From contig NZ_BMFP01000001.1 of NCBI RefSeq assembly GCF_014638845.1, positions 866,591 through 930,590 of the forward strand: 64,000 bases of DNA. Reading direction: 5' to 3'. The notes beneath the pieces were generated by a model, which searched no databases, was not told the DNA's origin, and was given only the letters and a program-made list of their open reading frames with translations. Shown here piece by piece: positions 26,901 through 36,323 of this stretch. The position numbers and the translations under genes are program-made. Position 1 is the first letter of the stretch. Every line of letters begins with the position of its first letter. Source of the DNA: Pontibacter amylolyticus. Lineage in GTDB: Bacteria; Bacteroidota; Bacteroidia; Cytophagales; Hymenobacteraceae.

Positions 26901-26929
26901 CAAAACCCTCACAAATGCGAGGGTTTTGT
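26901..26929. terminator. Terminator of the carbonic anhydrase/SulP operon
   Basis: ACAAAACCCTC pairs with GAGGGTTTTGT around ACAAATGC. On the minus strand it follows the carbonic anhydrase stop by about 60 bases. Confidence 0.75.
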
Positions 26930-26989
26930 CCGATCTAGATGAATCGGTAGGTATAGGTAGTAGTAGTCTCTTTGTTATTCTCAGGAATC

Positions 26990-27616
26990 TTACAGCAGGC
27001 CGTAAATGTGCTCGTAGCGCTTCATGCAATTCTGCTGCTCCATTACATTCAGATCCCTCAGGAGGCCTTCACTCAGATCGTATACCAGGCCATAAAGCTT
27101 CGGCGGGTCATCTGTTTGCATGGCGTTTTGAATGATCGAGGTCTTGGACAGGTTCAGCACCTGCTCTGTAATGTTCAGCTCCACCAGGCGACGATGGCGC
27201 TGGTCCTCATCTTCGATGCTCATCAGTTCCTGCTCGTGCAGGCGTATCACATCCTTAATGTTGCGCAGCCAGTTATCCATCAGGCCAAACTGTTTGTTGC
27301 TGGCTGCCGCCGCTACACCGCCGCAGCCATAGTGGCCGCACACGATGATGTCTTTTACTTTAAGCACTTCCACCGCGTACTGCAGCACCGATAGCAGGTT
27401 CATATCGGTATGCACCACCATGTTGGCAATGTTACGGTGCACAAAGATCTCGCCCGGGCCTGTGCCGGTTACTTCATTTATAGGAATGCGGCTGTCCGAA
27501 CAGCCGATGTACAGGTAGCGTGGCTTCTGACCATTGGCCAACTTGTTGAAGTAGTCTTTGTCTTCGATGAGCTTTCGCTCCACCCACTTTTTATTATTCT
27601 CGAATATCTTCTCCAT
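26990..27616 (-). CDS. Beta-class carbonic anhydrase
   Basis: A 208-residue zinc enzyme that interconverts carbon dioxide and bicarbonate in the cytoplasm. The ligands are in IGCSDSR (Cys39, with Asp41-Arg43 as the dyad) and CGHYGCGGV (His95, Cys98). Length and the VHRNIAN block are standard. It is the second gene of an operon, 14 bases after the SulP-family transporter, so it probably works with bicarbonate brought in by that transporter; this pairing is common in Bacteroidota. Confidence 0.95.
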   Translation of the reverse strand: MEKIFENNKKWVERKLIEDKDYFNKLANGQKPRYLYIGCSDSRIPINEVTGTGPGEIFVHRNIANMVVHTDMNLLSVLQYAVEVLKVKDIIVCGHYGCGGVAAAASNKQFGLMDNWLRNIKDVIRLHEQELMSIEDEDQRHRRLVELNITEQVLNLSKTSIIQNAMQTDDPPKLYGLVYDLSEGLLRDLNVMEQQNCMKRYEHIYGLL

Positions 27617-27630
27617 CGTATTATTTATTT

Positions 27631-29202
27631 CTAGTGCATATCCAGCACCTGTACTTCTTCTATATTCAAAACTTCTACAAATATACCACGCTCGTGGGCA
27701 GTTTTCTTAAATTCCTGTATGGCTTCTAGTACGTCGTAATCAATGTACTCCGAGTTAGCTCCGTCGATGATCACATGGCTGTCATTCGGCAGCTTCTCGA
27801 GTGTCAGCACAATGCTGGCTTTGTTCAGGAAAGATACGTGTTCGCTCAACTTAATGCGGATCGTTTCTTTCTCTCGGTGATCTTCCTTGTGGAAGAAGTA
27901 AGGTGACTTGTAATTCGCCTTCAGGATAAAGAAGATGCCGACTGACAGACCGATCAGGATACCTACCAGCAGGTCGGTGAACAGGATAGCCACGATCGTC
28001 ACCACAAACGGAATGAACTGCTCATGTCCCAGTTTAAGCTGCCCTTTGAAAAGAGTTGGCTTCGTGAGCTTATAGCCTACCATCAGGAGCACGGCTGCCA
28101 GCGCCGACAATGGAATCTGGTTAAGGAAGCCGGCCAGGAACAACACGGAAAGCAACAGGAACACACCGTGGATAAAGGCAGACATTTTCGTTTTGCCACC
28201 GGCCGCGATATTGGCAGAGCTTCGCACGATCACAGCCGTCATCGGGATACCGCCCAGCATACCTGCAATGATGTTGCCTACTCCCTGCGCCTTTAGTTCG
28301 CGGTTGTTTGGCGTGCGGCGCTTGTGCGGATCCAGTTTATCCACGGCCTCCACGCTCAGCAGCGTTTCCAGGCTGGCGATGATGGCGATGGTGAAGGCCA
28401 CTACGTAGAGTGAAGGATTGGCAAACTGCGTGAAATCCGGCAAGCGCAACTCGTTACTCAAAGCAGCCATACTGCTGATCTCCGGCAGACTCACCAGGTG
28501 CGTGCCCGCGATGGCCAGTTCAGGGAAGTAATTGATGAACAGATAGTTTATACCTACAGAACCCACGACGACGATCAGGGCGCCCGGTACCAGCTTAAAC
28601 AGCTTAATGCGCTTCATAAACGACTGCTCCCATAAGATCAGTACGGCCATAGAGAGGACACCGATCAGCAGCGCACCCAATTGGATGGCACTGAAGGCAT
28701 GGATTATACCTGAAAAGGTATTGCGCCCGTCCGGCTGGAAGAAATTCATCTCACCGAAGAAATCATCATCCGCTCCCATAAAATGCGGGATCTGCTTCAA
28801 GATCAGGATCAGACCAATGGCGGCTAGCATTCCTTTAATAACGGATGAGGGGAAATAAAGGCCAATGACACCGGCCTTCAGAAAACCCAGCGCCACCTGC
28901 AATATACCTGCCAGCACAACTGCCAGCAAAAAGGCTTCATACGACTGCAGTGTCTCAATGCCATTCAATACGATCACGGTAAGGCCAGCTGCCGGGCCAC
29001 TTACGCTCAGGTGCGAACCACTCAGCCAGGATACAACCAAACCGCCTACCACACCAGTAACAATACCGGCAAAAAGTGGGGCGCCTGAAGCAAGTGAAAT
29101 ACCTAAGCAAAGCGGAAGGGCAACAAGGAAAACAACGAGGCCAGCCGGAAAATCCTTTCCGAGGCTAGCCATGTAGTTCGGCTTTAAGGGGGTTTCTTTC
29201 AT
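27631..29202 (-). CDS. SulP-family anion (bicarbonate/sulfate) transporter
   Basis: The ATG at 29202 gives 523 residues ([20 protein letters not shown]); a start at 29274 would add 24 residues of charged, unlikely sequence. About 10-12 hydrophobic helices span 18-410, with the family segments [18 protein letters not shown] and SGPAAGLTV near the N-terminus. A reduced STAS domain lies at about 430-520. Its link with carbonic anhydrase, 14 bases downstream, points to sodium-coupled bicarbonate uptake (BicA-like) rather than sulfate, but the substrate is inferred from context. Confidence 0.9.
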   Translation of the reverse strand: MKETPLKPNYMASLGKDFPAGLVVFLVALPLCLGISLASGAPLFAGIVTGVVGGLVVSWLSGSHLSVSGPAAGLTVIVLNGIETLQSYEAFLLAVVLAGILQVALGFLKAGVIGLYFPSSVIKGMLAAIGLILILKQIPHFMGADDDFFGEMNFFQPDGRNTFSGIIHAFSAIQLGALLIGVLSMAVLILWEQSFMKRIKLFKLVPGALIVVVGSVGINYLFINYFPELAIAGTHLVSLPEISSMAALSNELRLPDFTQFANPSLYVVAFTIAIIASLETLLSVEAVDKLDPHKRRTPNNRELKAQGVGNIIAGMLGGIPMTAVIVRSSANIAAGGKTKMSAFIHGVFLLLSVLFLAGFLNQIPLSALAAVLLMVGYKLTKPTLFKGQLKLGHEQFIPFVVTIVAILFTDLLVGILIGLSVGIFFILKANYKSPYFFHKEDHREKETIRIKLSEHVSFLNKASIVLTLEKLPNDSHVIIDGANSEYIDYDVLEAIQEFKKTAHERGIFVEVLNIEEVQVLDMH

Positions 29203-29351
29203 ATGGTAAATGTTGTAAGCGAAGGCTTTCCAACTCACATCCCTGCGCCGGCTTTTGGCTGGCAGCAGGAACATAAGTCAGATACTCACCTTATGCTCAC
29301 AAATGTACGGGGGAGGTATTAAGGGAAAATTAAAACCAGATTAAAAACAAA

Positions 29352-30749
29352 TTAAAATGCGTTTTTTGCTGAAATAAGTCCGATTGCCTGCGGCAATCGC
29401 AGTGTTACGATCGTTCCCTCGTCCACTCTGGAGTCAATGGAAATAGTGCCTTTATGCAGCTTTATGATGCTCTCCGTCAGCGGCAGACCGATGCCGTGGC
29501 CGTTGATGTTGCGCACGTTATTCGCCCTGAAAAAAGGCACAAACACATGCCGCAAATCATGCGGGGCAATGCCCACGCCTTTGTCTGTCACCTGCAGGAT
29601 GACCTCCCTCCGATCTGCCGAAAGACGCACGGTGCTGTACTCTCCCTTGGGCGAAAACTTGGCTGCATTCTCCAGCACATTCACAATGGCGATCAGCAGC
29701 AGGGCATCGTTCCCTTTCACGATCAGGCGGTCCTCGTCGTCGGGGAGGTTGTCAAAATCGATATCAAACAGCGCGCCCGGGTGCCGTTTCAGTGCCTGCT
29801 CATGGGCCATCCACAGCAACTCATCAAAGCGCAAATGCGCGAGCTTGATCTTGGAAGTATCCACGCTGGCCTGGGCAATCTGCAGCAGGCCGTTTGAGAG
29901 CTCGGCCAGCAGACGGGCGTCTTCGAGGGTGGAGGCAAGCACCCGCTGGTACTCTTCTTTCTCGCGGGGCTTCATCAGGGCCACTTCCAATTCGCCGATC
30001 ATGGCGGTAAGCGGGGTGCGCAGCTCATGGGAGGCATTCGACACGAAGGTGCTCTGCATTTCAAACGCCTTTTCCAGGCGGTCCAGCATTTTGTTGAAGG
30101 TCTGGGAAAGGTGTGATAGTTCGTCTTTTCCGCCTGCATTGCTCAGGCGCAGGTGCAGGTCCGAGGCGCTGATCTTCTCTACCTCCCCCACTACTTTGGT
30201 AATGGGCCGCAGCGCTTGCCGCGCAAACACCCAGCCAGCGACTAATACCACCACCATCGAGCCCAGAAAACCGACGATCAGGACGATCTTCAGATGCTGG
30301 AGCTTGCGCAGACTGTAGGCATCCACAGAAGAGGAAAACACGATAAAATCGCCTTCGTTGTCTTCGTACAGCATGCCCACCACCTGGCGCTCTTCCTGCT
30401 CGTATTGTACCATACCTTCCCGCTTCACACGCTCTAACACGTCGGTCGGCACAGCCAGTTGCCCGTCTCCGTCAGCGAAAAACAAGCTGCCGTCCGAGCG
30501 GTAAATGCTCACCTTCTCAAACGGAAGCACCTGGTAGTAGCGGATCTGGTTGCTGCGACGGGCTCTCTCACTCACCTCGTCCGCCTCCAGCACATGGGCG
30601 GCCGTGTCGTAGGCCCGCCCCTCAATGCGCTTGTAAAAATCATCTTGTCGGTAGAGGGAGGTGAAGTAGTAGATCACCAGCGAGAACAGGATCAGGATGA
30701 GGGCGAATATACCTGCGAACTGCAGGGTCAGTTTGTTGCGGATGGTCAT
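29352..30749 (-). CDS. Sensor histidine kinase, CusS-like architecture
   Basis: A 465-residue membrane kinase: helix 10-30, periplasmic sensor about 31-152, helix 155-175, HAMP about 178-230, then the phosphorylated His241 in SNASHELRTPL and an ATPase domain with NVLENAAKFSP, DKGVGI and GHGIGLPL. It overlaps the response-regulator gene by four bases and is transcribed after it. The pair is divergent from a zinc-type CDF exporter gene, so metal sensing is a fair guess; the sensor domain itself is not diagnostic. Confidence 0.93.
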   Translation of the reverse strand: MTIRNKLTLQFAGIFALILILFSLVIYYFTSLYRQDDFYKRIEGRAYDTAAHVLEADEVSERARRSNQIRYYQVLPFEKVSIYRSDGSLFFADGDGQLAVPTDVLERVKREGMVQYEQEERQVVGMLYEDNEGDFIVFSSSVDAYSLRKLQHLKIVLIVGFLGSMVVVLVAGWVFARQALRPITKVVGEVEKISASDLHLRLSNAGGKDELSHLSQTFNKMLDRLEKAFEMQSTFVSNASHELRTPLTAMIGELEVALMKPREKEEYQRVLASTLEDARLLAELSNGLLQIAQASVDTSKIKLAHLRFDELLWMAHEQALKRHPGALFDIDFDNLPDDEDRLIVKGNDALLLIAIVNVLENAAKFSPKGEYSTVRLSADRREVILQVTDKGVGIAPHDLRHVFVPFFRANNVRNINGHGIGLPLTESIIKLHKGTISIDSRVDEGTIVTLRLPQAIGLISAKNAF

Positions 30750-31426
30750 GCGTCGTCCTCCTTGAGCACATAGCCCATCCCCACCAGGGTATGGATCAGC
30801 TTACCAGGGAAACCTTTGTCTATTTTTTTGCGCAGAAAATTGATGTATACATCGATCACGTTGCTTCCGGTGTCGAAGGAGGTCTCCCAGACGCTCTCCG
30901 TAATATCGACGCGCGACACCACACGCCCCTTGTTGCGCAGCAGGTAATGCAACAGGGTAAACTCCCGGGCTGTGAGGTTGATAGGCTTTCCCCCACGCGT
31001 CACCGTCTTGCTGCCCAGGTCCATTTCGAGGTCTGCGATCGAGAGTTTCTCCCCTCCCCCGTTGTCGCCTGACCGGCGGGAGAGCGCGCGGAGGCGGGCC
31101 AGTAGCTCCTTGAACTCGAAGGGTTTGGTGAGGTAGTCGTCGGCTCCGGCGTCCAGTCCGGTGATCTTGTCATCGGTAGAGCCGAGGGCGGTGAGCATCA
31201 GGATGGGGACCTGCGATTTTTTCTTCCGAACTTGCTGGCATACCTCCAACCCGTTCAGGTGCGGCAGTATAATGTCCAGGATGATCAGGTCGTACTCGTT
31301 TTGCAGGGCCATCTTCAGGCCAAAGTTGCCGTCATAGGCCTGGTCTACTTCGTACGACTGTTCTTCCAGCCCCTTTTTGATAAAGGAAGCCACTTTGGGT
31401 TCGTCTTCTACCAGCAGTATTTTCAT
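30746..31426 (-). CDS. OmpR-family response regulator
   Basis: A 226-residue regulator: receiver domain with VEDEP, phospho-acceptor Asp51 in LIILDIILP, and YLTKPFEF, then a winged-helix DNA-binding domain from about 125 (LTAREFTLLHYLLRNKGRVV). This is the CusR/OmpR type. It is the first gene of a two-gene operon with the kinase, coupled by an ATGA overlap. Confidence 0.94.
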   Translation of the reverse strand: MKILLVEDEPKVASFIKKGLEEQSYEVDQAYDGNFGLKMALQNEYDLIILDIILPHLNGLEVCQQVRKKKSQVPILMLTALGSTDDKITGLDAGADDYLTKPFEFKELLARLRALSRRSGDNGGGEKLSIADLEMDLGSKTVTRGGKPINLTAREFTLLHYLLRNKGRVVSRVDITESVWETSFDTGSNVIDVYINFLRKKIDKGFPGKLIHTLVGMGYVLKEDDA

Positions 31427-31533
31427 AATCCTGTCACTATTTACGTTTTTGCCCGCACAAGATACGATTTCTGCAGAACTGAGCCGTCCGGCAGCTTGCA
31501 GTTGCGTTAATATCTGTCTATTTTAGAGGAATT

Positions 31534-32463
31534 ATGGCACACGATCATCACCAGCACGGAGGCCACGGCCATCACCATCATCACGGAGGCAGCAACATCA
31601 AGGTTGCTTTCTTCCTGAACCTGGGCTTCACCGTGATCGAGGTGTTCGGCGGACTCTGGATCAACAGCATGGCCATTCTCTCGGATGCGCTACACGACCT
31701 CGGCGACTCGCTTTCCCTGGGCCTGGCCTGGTACTTTGAACGGCTTTCGCGCAAAGGCAGCGACCAGCAGTTCTCTTACGGGTATAAACGATTTTCGCTG
31801 CTCGGCGCTGTCATCAACTCGGTGGTTTTATTGCTGGGTTCAGGTATTGTGCTTTGGGTGTCGATCCCGCGTCTGTTTAATCCAGAGCCGGTGCATGCGC
31901 CGGGTATGATCGGCTTTGCCATTCTGGGTGTGCTGGTAAACGGATTCGCGGCCCTGCGCCTTAACAAGGGTGACTCGCTGAATGAACGGGTGGCCATGCT
32001 GCACCTGCTGGAGGATGTGCTGGGCTGGGCGGCCGTGCTGGTGGGCGGTATTCTGCTCTATTTCTTCGATTGGCCTATCATAGATCCGCTGCTTTCGGTG
32101 CTCATCACGGGTTTCATTCTCTACAACGTGGTGCGCAACCTGCGCAAAGGACTTCAGATTCTGCTGCAGGGCACTCCCACTAACATCAGTCTGCAGGAAG
32201 TGCGCCGCCGCCTGGAGTTACTTCCCGGTATACGCTCCGTGCACGATCTGCACCTTTGGACGCTGGACGGCATCAACCATGTACTGACCATGCATGCCGT
32301 GGTGGAAGAGAACCTGAATCTGGAAGAGGCGCATGAAGTGAAACAGCGCATACGCGACACCATGCAGGACGCGAAGATAGACCACGTAACGGTTGAGTTG
32401 GAAATGCCGGGACAGGAATGCAGTCAGGAGCACTGCACGCCCGATCTGACTAGTTCTGGTTAA
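31534..32463 (+). CDS. Cation diffusion facilitator (zinc-type exporter)
   Basis: A 309-residue metal/proton antiporter. It begins with a His-rich tail (HDHHQHGGHGHHHHHGG), then six helices; the transport-site residues appear as SDALHDLGDS in helix 2 and HLLEDVLGW in helix 5. The C-terminal cytoplasmic domain (about 215-295) has SVHDLHLWTLDG. The His-rich start and the H-D/H-D site favour zinc over manganese. It is divergent from the two-component system across 107 bases. The final 14 bases overlap the convergent DUF1801 gene. Confidence 0.93.
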   Translation: MAHDHHQHGGHGHHHHHGGSNIKVAFFLNLGFTVIEVFGGLWINSMAILSDALHDLGDSLSLGLAWYFERLSRKGSDQQFSYGYKRFSLLGAVINSVVLLLGSGIVLWVSIPRLFNPEPVHAPGMIGFAILGVLVNGFAALRLNKGDSLNERVAMLHLLEDVLGWAAVLVGGILLYFFDWPIIDPLLSVLITGFILYNVVRNLRKGLQILLQGTPTNISLQEVRRRLELLPGIRSVHDLHLWTLDGINHVLTMHAVVEENLNLEEAHEVKQRIRDTMQDAKIDHVTVELEMPGQECSQEHCTPDLTSSG

Positions 32464-32809
32464 GCTGCACCGCCTGGCGAACCAGGTCGCTGAAATACTC
32501 TTCGTCTATATCCTCGGGCGTGCGCAGTTTGATGTGTGGCAGTTGGCCGTTGCGGCTCACCAGACGCCTGTGCGGGTCCGAAAGCTCTTTCCCTCGGAAG
32601 AAACCGAAGTGCAGTCCGCTGCGGGAAGAGGCGAAGTAGCATACAGGTCCGTAAAAGAAATAGCAGGGATTTTCCCAGCGCACACACTCCTCCAGGTGGG
32701 CCGCTGTCTGACTAATGATCTGGCGTACTGCCTGCGCTAACAGCTGTTTCTCAGGTGATAATTTGTCGATGTACTCATCGACCTGGTTGGTAGATATCTT
32801 GCTTCTCAT
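32450..32809 (-). CDS. DUF1801 family protein
   Basis: A 119-residue protein with the DUF1801/YdhG pattern: YIDKLSPEKQLLAQAVRQII, ECVRWENPCYFFYGPVCYFA, and LHFGFFRGKEL. The fold is like the iron-chaperone frataxin-like YdhG, but biochemical function is not established. It overlaps the tail of the CDF gene by 14 bases on the opposite strand. Confidence 0.85.
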   Translation of the reverse strand: MRSKISTNQVDEYIDKLSPEKQLLAQAVRQIISQTAAHLEECVRWENPCYFFYGPVCYFASSRSGLHFGFFRGKELSDPHRRLVSRNGQLPHIKLRTPEDIDEEYFSDLVRQAVQLNQN

Positions 32810-32994
32810 ACAGGGTATGTATTGGCCTTAGCGGCCAGAGCCGTTAATTTACAGCTAAATATACATATCTTTTAATATTGAAGCAAAAAATATGCTGTTG
32901 CGGTTTAGGGGTTTCCGAATACCTATACCTGTTTCCGGCTACTGTCAGGCGCTTAAGCTTATCGTTCACAAACACTTATACCCTGGGGCAAGGT

Positions 32995-33639
32995 TTACAC
33001 CATTTCGAGGTGCTGCAGCAGCCTTCCCTCGAGTTCGTCGAGCTGGCAAAAGCCACTGGCGAGCAACTCAGGTCCCATGCCCCCTTCCAGGTATACGCTT
33101 GGCAGGTTCGTGACGCCCAGCATCTCCACAAACTCAAACTCTTTCTCAGCCGCGTCGATGATCTCATCGGCCTCAAACAAGGTATAGAACAGGTTTTCCT
33201 GGATGCCAAAGGGACGCACCACATGGGCCAGCACCTGCGGGTCTGCCAGCTTAAGGCCGTCGGCGTAGAAGGCCGAGTGCAGCGCCCGGAGTACTTCGAG
33301 TGTGAGGGCGGGCCTTAGCCGGCGCACCACGTGCAGGGCGCGACATGCGGGCTCTGTGTCGTACACAAAATCTTCCTGCAGGAAAAGGCCATAGTTGAAG
33401 GGGAGGCTGGTGCGCTCCTGCACCCGGTGCCAACTAACGGCCAGTCGCTCCTTCTGCTCCCGCGAAATGGGCTCCCGGGCATACGGGTTCAGCCCAGCGG
33501 CGATCACCTCCACCGTCAGCCGTCCGTGCCAGAGGGCGCGCAAACGACGGATCACATGCGTGAAGCCGTAGCACCAGGCACACATCGGGTCGGTTACATA
33601 CAGCAAGACCGGGTTATAAGGACTGTTGACCATAGGCAT
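32995..33639 (-). CDS. DsbA/FrnE-family thiol oxidoreductase-like protein
   Basis: A 214-residue thioredoxin-fold protein with a helical insert. The active-site motif CAWC is in TDPMCAWCYGF, and the cis-Pro loop is TNLPSVYLEGG, so the redox pair is intact. There is no signal peptide, so it should act in the cytoplasm, as known for FrnE-like members. An alternative start is the Met two residues in. Monocistronic and downstream of the SDR gene by 46 bases on the same strand, so cotranscription is possible. Confidence 0.87.
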   Translation of the reverse strand: MPMVNSPYNPVLLYVTDPMCAWCYGFTHVIRRLRALWHGRLTVEVIAAGLNPYAREPISREQKERLAVSWHRVQERTSLPFNYGLFLQEDFVYDTEPACRALHVVRRLRPALTLEVLRALHSAFYADGLKLADPQVLAHVVRPFGIQENLFYTLFEADEIIDAAEKEFEFVEMLGVTNLPSVYLEGGMGPELLASGFCQLDELEGRLLQHLEMV

Positions 33640-33685
33640 ATTTTACATTTCCTTAGAGGTTGTACCCCAATGCAGGTGGTTAGGT

Positions 33686-34468
33686 TCAGGTATAGATCAT
33701 CTTTACGGTCATACCGCCGTCCACCACCAAATGCTGCCCCGTAATAAAACCGGCTTTCTCGGAGCACAGAAAAAGCGCCGCTTCGGCAATGTCCTGCGGC
33801 TCCCCTACCCGACCTACCGGGTGCTGCGCTTTATCCTCGCGGGTATGCTGCGGCTCATAGCGTTCCCGCTCTTTCTGCCAGGGACCGGTCTCAATCCAGC
33901 CCGGCGCAATGGCATTCACCCGGATGCGATCCGGTGCCAGGCTGACGGCCAGGGAATGCGTGAGTGCCTCGAGTCCGCCTTTGGAGGCTGAATAGGCAAA
34001 GGTATCGGGCTCCGACATGAATGCGCGCGTGCTCGTGATGTTGAGGATGGCAGGATGTGCCGCCTGGCGTAACAGCGGCAGGGCATACTTAGCGCAGAGC
34101 ATCGGTCCGCGCAGGTTCACCGCCAGTATCCGGTCAAACTCCGACATCAGCAGTTCATCCAGCTTGCCAGCAAAAGGGTCGGCTATACCTGCGTTGTTCA
34201 CCAACACATCCAGGCGACCATGTTTGGCCTGCACTTTCTCCATCAGGGTGGCTACCTCGTGCTCGGCGCTTACGTCACCAGGTATAAAGGTAGCCTTGTG
34301 CTTCTGGTCCTGCAAGCGCTGCAAGGCTTCGCGGCCTGCTTCCTCGTCAGCATCCGTCAGCACGACCCGGGCGCCCGCCTGCCCAAAGGCCTGCGCTATA
34401 CCTAAGCCTATACCTTGCGCGCCGCCGGTAATCAGCACGACTTTGTCTTTGTAATCCCCTGTGGCCAT
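33686..34468 (-). CDS. Short-chain dehydrogenase/reductase
   Basis: A 260-residue Rossmann-fold oxidoreductase. The cofactor motif is ITGGAQGIGLG near residue 13, NNAG follows at about 88-91, and the catalytic set is in NITSTRAFM and YSASKGG (Tyr-x3-Lys). An acidic residue after the second strand (VVLTDADEE) predicts NAD rather than NADP. The C-terminus GQHLVVDGGMTVKMIY is the classical SDR end. The substrate is not predictable. Confidence 0.92.
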   Translation of the reverse strand: MATGDYKDKVVLITGGAQGIGLGIAQAFGQAGARVVLTDADEEAGREALQRLQDQKHKATFIPGDVSAEHEVATLMEKVQAKHGRLDVLVNNAGIADPFAGKLDELLMSEFDRILAVNLRGPMLCAKYALPLLRQAAHPAILNITSTRAFMSEPDTFAYSASKGGLEALTHSLAVSLAPDRIRVNAIAPGWIETGPWQKERERYEPQHTREDKAQHPVGRVGEPQDIAEAALFLCSEKAGFITGQHLVVDGGMTVKMIYT

Positions 34469-34503
34469 ATTTCTTTGATGATCTGATGCCTGCCTATACC
34501 TAA

Positions 34504-34556
34504 CAGCAAACCCGCTGCCGGTTGGTGCTATACCTAACCTGGCAGCGGGTCTGCTT
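34504..34556 (-). terminator. Hairpin downstream of the hibernation factor gene
   Basis: AGCAAACCCGCTGCCGG pairs with the reverse segment CTGGCAGCGGGTCTGCT around a loop that itself contains a CTATACCTA word. It follows the HPF gene on the minus strand by 17 bases. Confidence 0.7.
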
Positions 34557-34572
34557 TGCGGTGCCTGTCGGC

Positions 34573-34878
34573 TTATCTTTTCTCGAGCTGACGCTTGAGT
34601 TTTTCTTCTACGTTTTTGAGCAGTTCGTACCAGTTGTCGCCGTCGTCCTCGGCGAAAGCATCGTTGCCCGGTATACCTACGCGCATGCTCAGCTTTTTGG
34701 AGTCAGTGGCGTGGTTGGCCTCTTCTTTAAAGTACACGTCCACTGAGTCGATCTTCTTGGCGTGGCGCTTTAGTTTGGTGATGGTATTGCGGATATGCTG
34801 CTGCACGTCGTCCGAGATCGAAATGTCTACAGCCTGCACATCAATCTTAATTCCTTCGAAATTCTCTGTATAATTCAT
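34573..34878 (-). CDS. hpf: Ribosome hibernation promoting factor, short form
   Basis: A 101-residue HPF/RaiA-type protein that inactivates ribosomes during slow growth. The beta-alpha-beta-beta-beta-alpha pattern is clear: IKIDVQAVDISISDDVQQHI, DSVDVYFKEE, SKKLSMRVGIPGN and DNWYELLKNVEEKLKRQLEK. It lacks the long C-terminal dimerisation domain, so it is the short HPF type. Single gene with its own terminator. Confidence 0.88.
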   Translation of the reverse strand: MNYTENFEGIKIDVQAVDISISDDVQQHIRNTITKLKRHAKKIDSVDVYFKEEANHATDSKKLSMRVGIPGNDAFAEDDGDNWYELLKNVEEKLKRQLEKR

Positions 34879-35048
34879 GTTCTGTCTTATATGTATTTTT
34901 TGCTTGTGGAAAGCCTTTTATGTGGAATCCCAATGCTGAATTTAAACGGAGGCAAGACATTAAAGTTTACCAGCGTAAACCCGCCATCAGAAGCAACATA
35001 GCATCCGTCCGGTTCGTTTTTATGCATATTCACCCAATGCTAACCGTT

Positions 35049-35768
35049 ATGCAAAACTTACCTATCAACTGGCTGACAGAAGGATTGCTTGACTTTGAAT
35101 ACAAGAAATATCGTTTACTGGCCTACCTGCAGGCTGTTCGCTCCGAATTCGGGCAGCAGCGCCTCTACCCTGTTTTTTCTGACCTGATCATGCACTACCG
35201 CCACCTGCAGCAAGTGCGGGAGCACAAGAAACTGGTGTACGAATCCTTTCCGCAACAAATTACCCGCGCCGACTTTGAGAAGCTGGAACTGGTATATGAA
35301 AAGATCGTGGAGGACGACGAGACCATGGCCCAGATCGAGGAAGTGATCCAGTATGCCGCACCGCTTTTCACGGAAGCCGTGAGCGAGGGCAAGGAGCTGT
35401 ATGACTTCATCGAACGCCACCTTGAGATCAACCCGGTCGGTATTACGCCGATGTACTTCAACGAGGGCTACCTTTTCCTCGACGCCTTTCCGGGCAAGGA
35501 AACGCAGGTATACGTGTACCGCATCACCGTTTTTGAAAATACCTACGAGAAGTACCGGGGCATCAACACCCAACTACTGCGCACGGTGCGCCGCGGCCTG
35601 GCCCAGACTTACGAAAACCTGAAGGTAGAGCTGGTCAGAGAAAACCAGGAACTGCCCAACCCCGCCACCTTTGTAGTGGTCGCCAAAGTACCCTGTCCGC
35701 TCGACAGCGCGCTGTTGCCCATCGCCAAGCGCTCGCTGGTGAAGTACGTGACACGCCTGGCCGCCTGA
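35049..35768 (+). CDS. Conserved hypothetical protein, soluble
   Basis: The ATG at 35049 gives 239 residues (MQNLPINWLTEGLLDFEYKK); Met codons at 35037, 35022 and 34920 are also in frame, the longer forms being Arg/Ser-rich and less likely. I do not recognise a named family, although it looks like a conserved Bacteroidota protein. The first half is helical (YKKYRLLAYLQAVRSEFGQ), the second half has strands (YLFLDAFPGKETQVYVYRI) and a C-terminal helix. No membrane segment or catalytic motif is visible. Single gene ahead of an OsmC gene. Confidence 0.7.
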   Translation: MQNLPINWLTEGLLDFEYKKYRLLAYLQAVRSEFGQQRLYPVFSDLIMHYRHLQQVREHKKLVYESFPQQITRADFEKLELVYEKIVEDDETMAQIEEVIQYAAPLFTEAVSEGKELYDFIERHLEINPVGITPMYFNEGYLFLDAFPGKETQVYVYRITVFENTYEKYRGINTQLLRTVRRGLAQTYENLKVELVRENQELPNPATFVVVAKVPCPLDSALLPIAKRSLVKYVTRLAA

Positions 35769-35778
35769 CTTGGTGTAA

Positions 35779-35798
35779 AAGGTATAAATGTATACCTT
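35779..35798 (+). terminator. Hairpin made of inverted GGTATA words
   Basis: AAGGTATA pairs with TATACCTT around AATG, just after the conserved hypothetical gene. No T run follows, so termination is uncertain. Confidence 0.35.
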
Positions 35799-35825
35799 CG
35801 GGTCTTAGAAAACGAAAATACCAAT

Positions 35826-36239
35826 ATGGAGATCAACCTCACCCGCGTAGACCAGGACTATCATTTTGAAGCCAGAGGCGCAGCCAACGTAGCCATTAAC
35901 ATAGACGCCAACCCCGAGATCGGGGGCCACAACCAGGGTGCCCGCCCGATGGAGCTCATGCTCATGGGCCTGGGCGGCTGCAGCGCCATTGATATCATCA
36001 GCATCCTCAAAAAGCAGCGCCAGCCGATCGATAGCTTCGACATCAATATGAAGGCCGAGCGCCAGAAGGTGCAGGAATTTAACCTGTTCAGCACCATCCA
36101 CATCCACTTCAAGCTGGGCGGTCAGCTGGACGAGGACAAAGTGCGCCGTGCCATTGAGCTCTCGCTGGAGAAGTACTGCTCGGTAGCGGCCATCCTATAC
36201 AAAACTGCCACGATCACGCACTCTTTTGAGATAGTGTAG
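35826..36239 (+). CDS. OsmC/Ohr-family peroxidase-like protein
   Basis: A 137-residue protein with the OsmC fold. The two redox Cys are in GLGGCSAIDII and LEKYCSVAAIL, at the usual spacing for thiol peroxidases that reduce organic hydroperoxides. The motif MELMLMGLGGCSAID is a family signature. It belongs to the YhfA/OsmC subgroup rather than Ohr by lack of the RGxxS N-terminal motif; this subgroup assignment is inference. Confidence 0.9.
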   Translation: MEINLTRVDQDYHFEARGAANVAINIDANPEIGGHNQGARPMELMLMGLGGCSAIDIISILKKQRQPIDSFDINMKAERQKVQEFNLFSTIHIHFKLGGQLDEDKVRRAIELSLEKYCSVAAILYKTATITHSFEIV

Positions 36240-36256
36240 CTCAATTATACCTTGTG

Positions 36257-36310
36257 AAACAGCACGGGCCTTTCCTCAGATTTGTAGGAAAGGCCCGTGC
36301 TGTTTCGATC
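36257..36310. terminator. Strong bidirectional terminator
   Basis: A perfect stem of 20 base pairs (AAACAGCACGGGCCTTTCCT and its reverse complement, 36257-36276 with 36286-36305) lies between the convergent osmC-like and metZ genes. A short T-rich run follows on the plus strand. Confidence 0.9.
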
Positions 36311-36323
36311 GTTTTTTAAGCCA

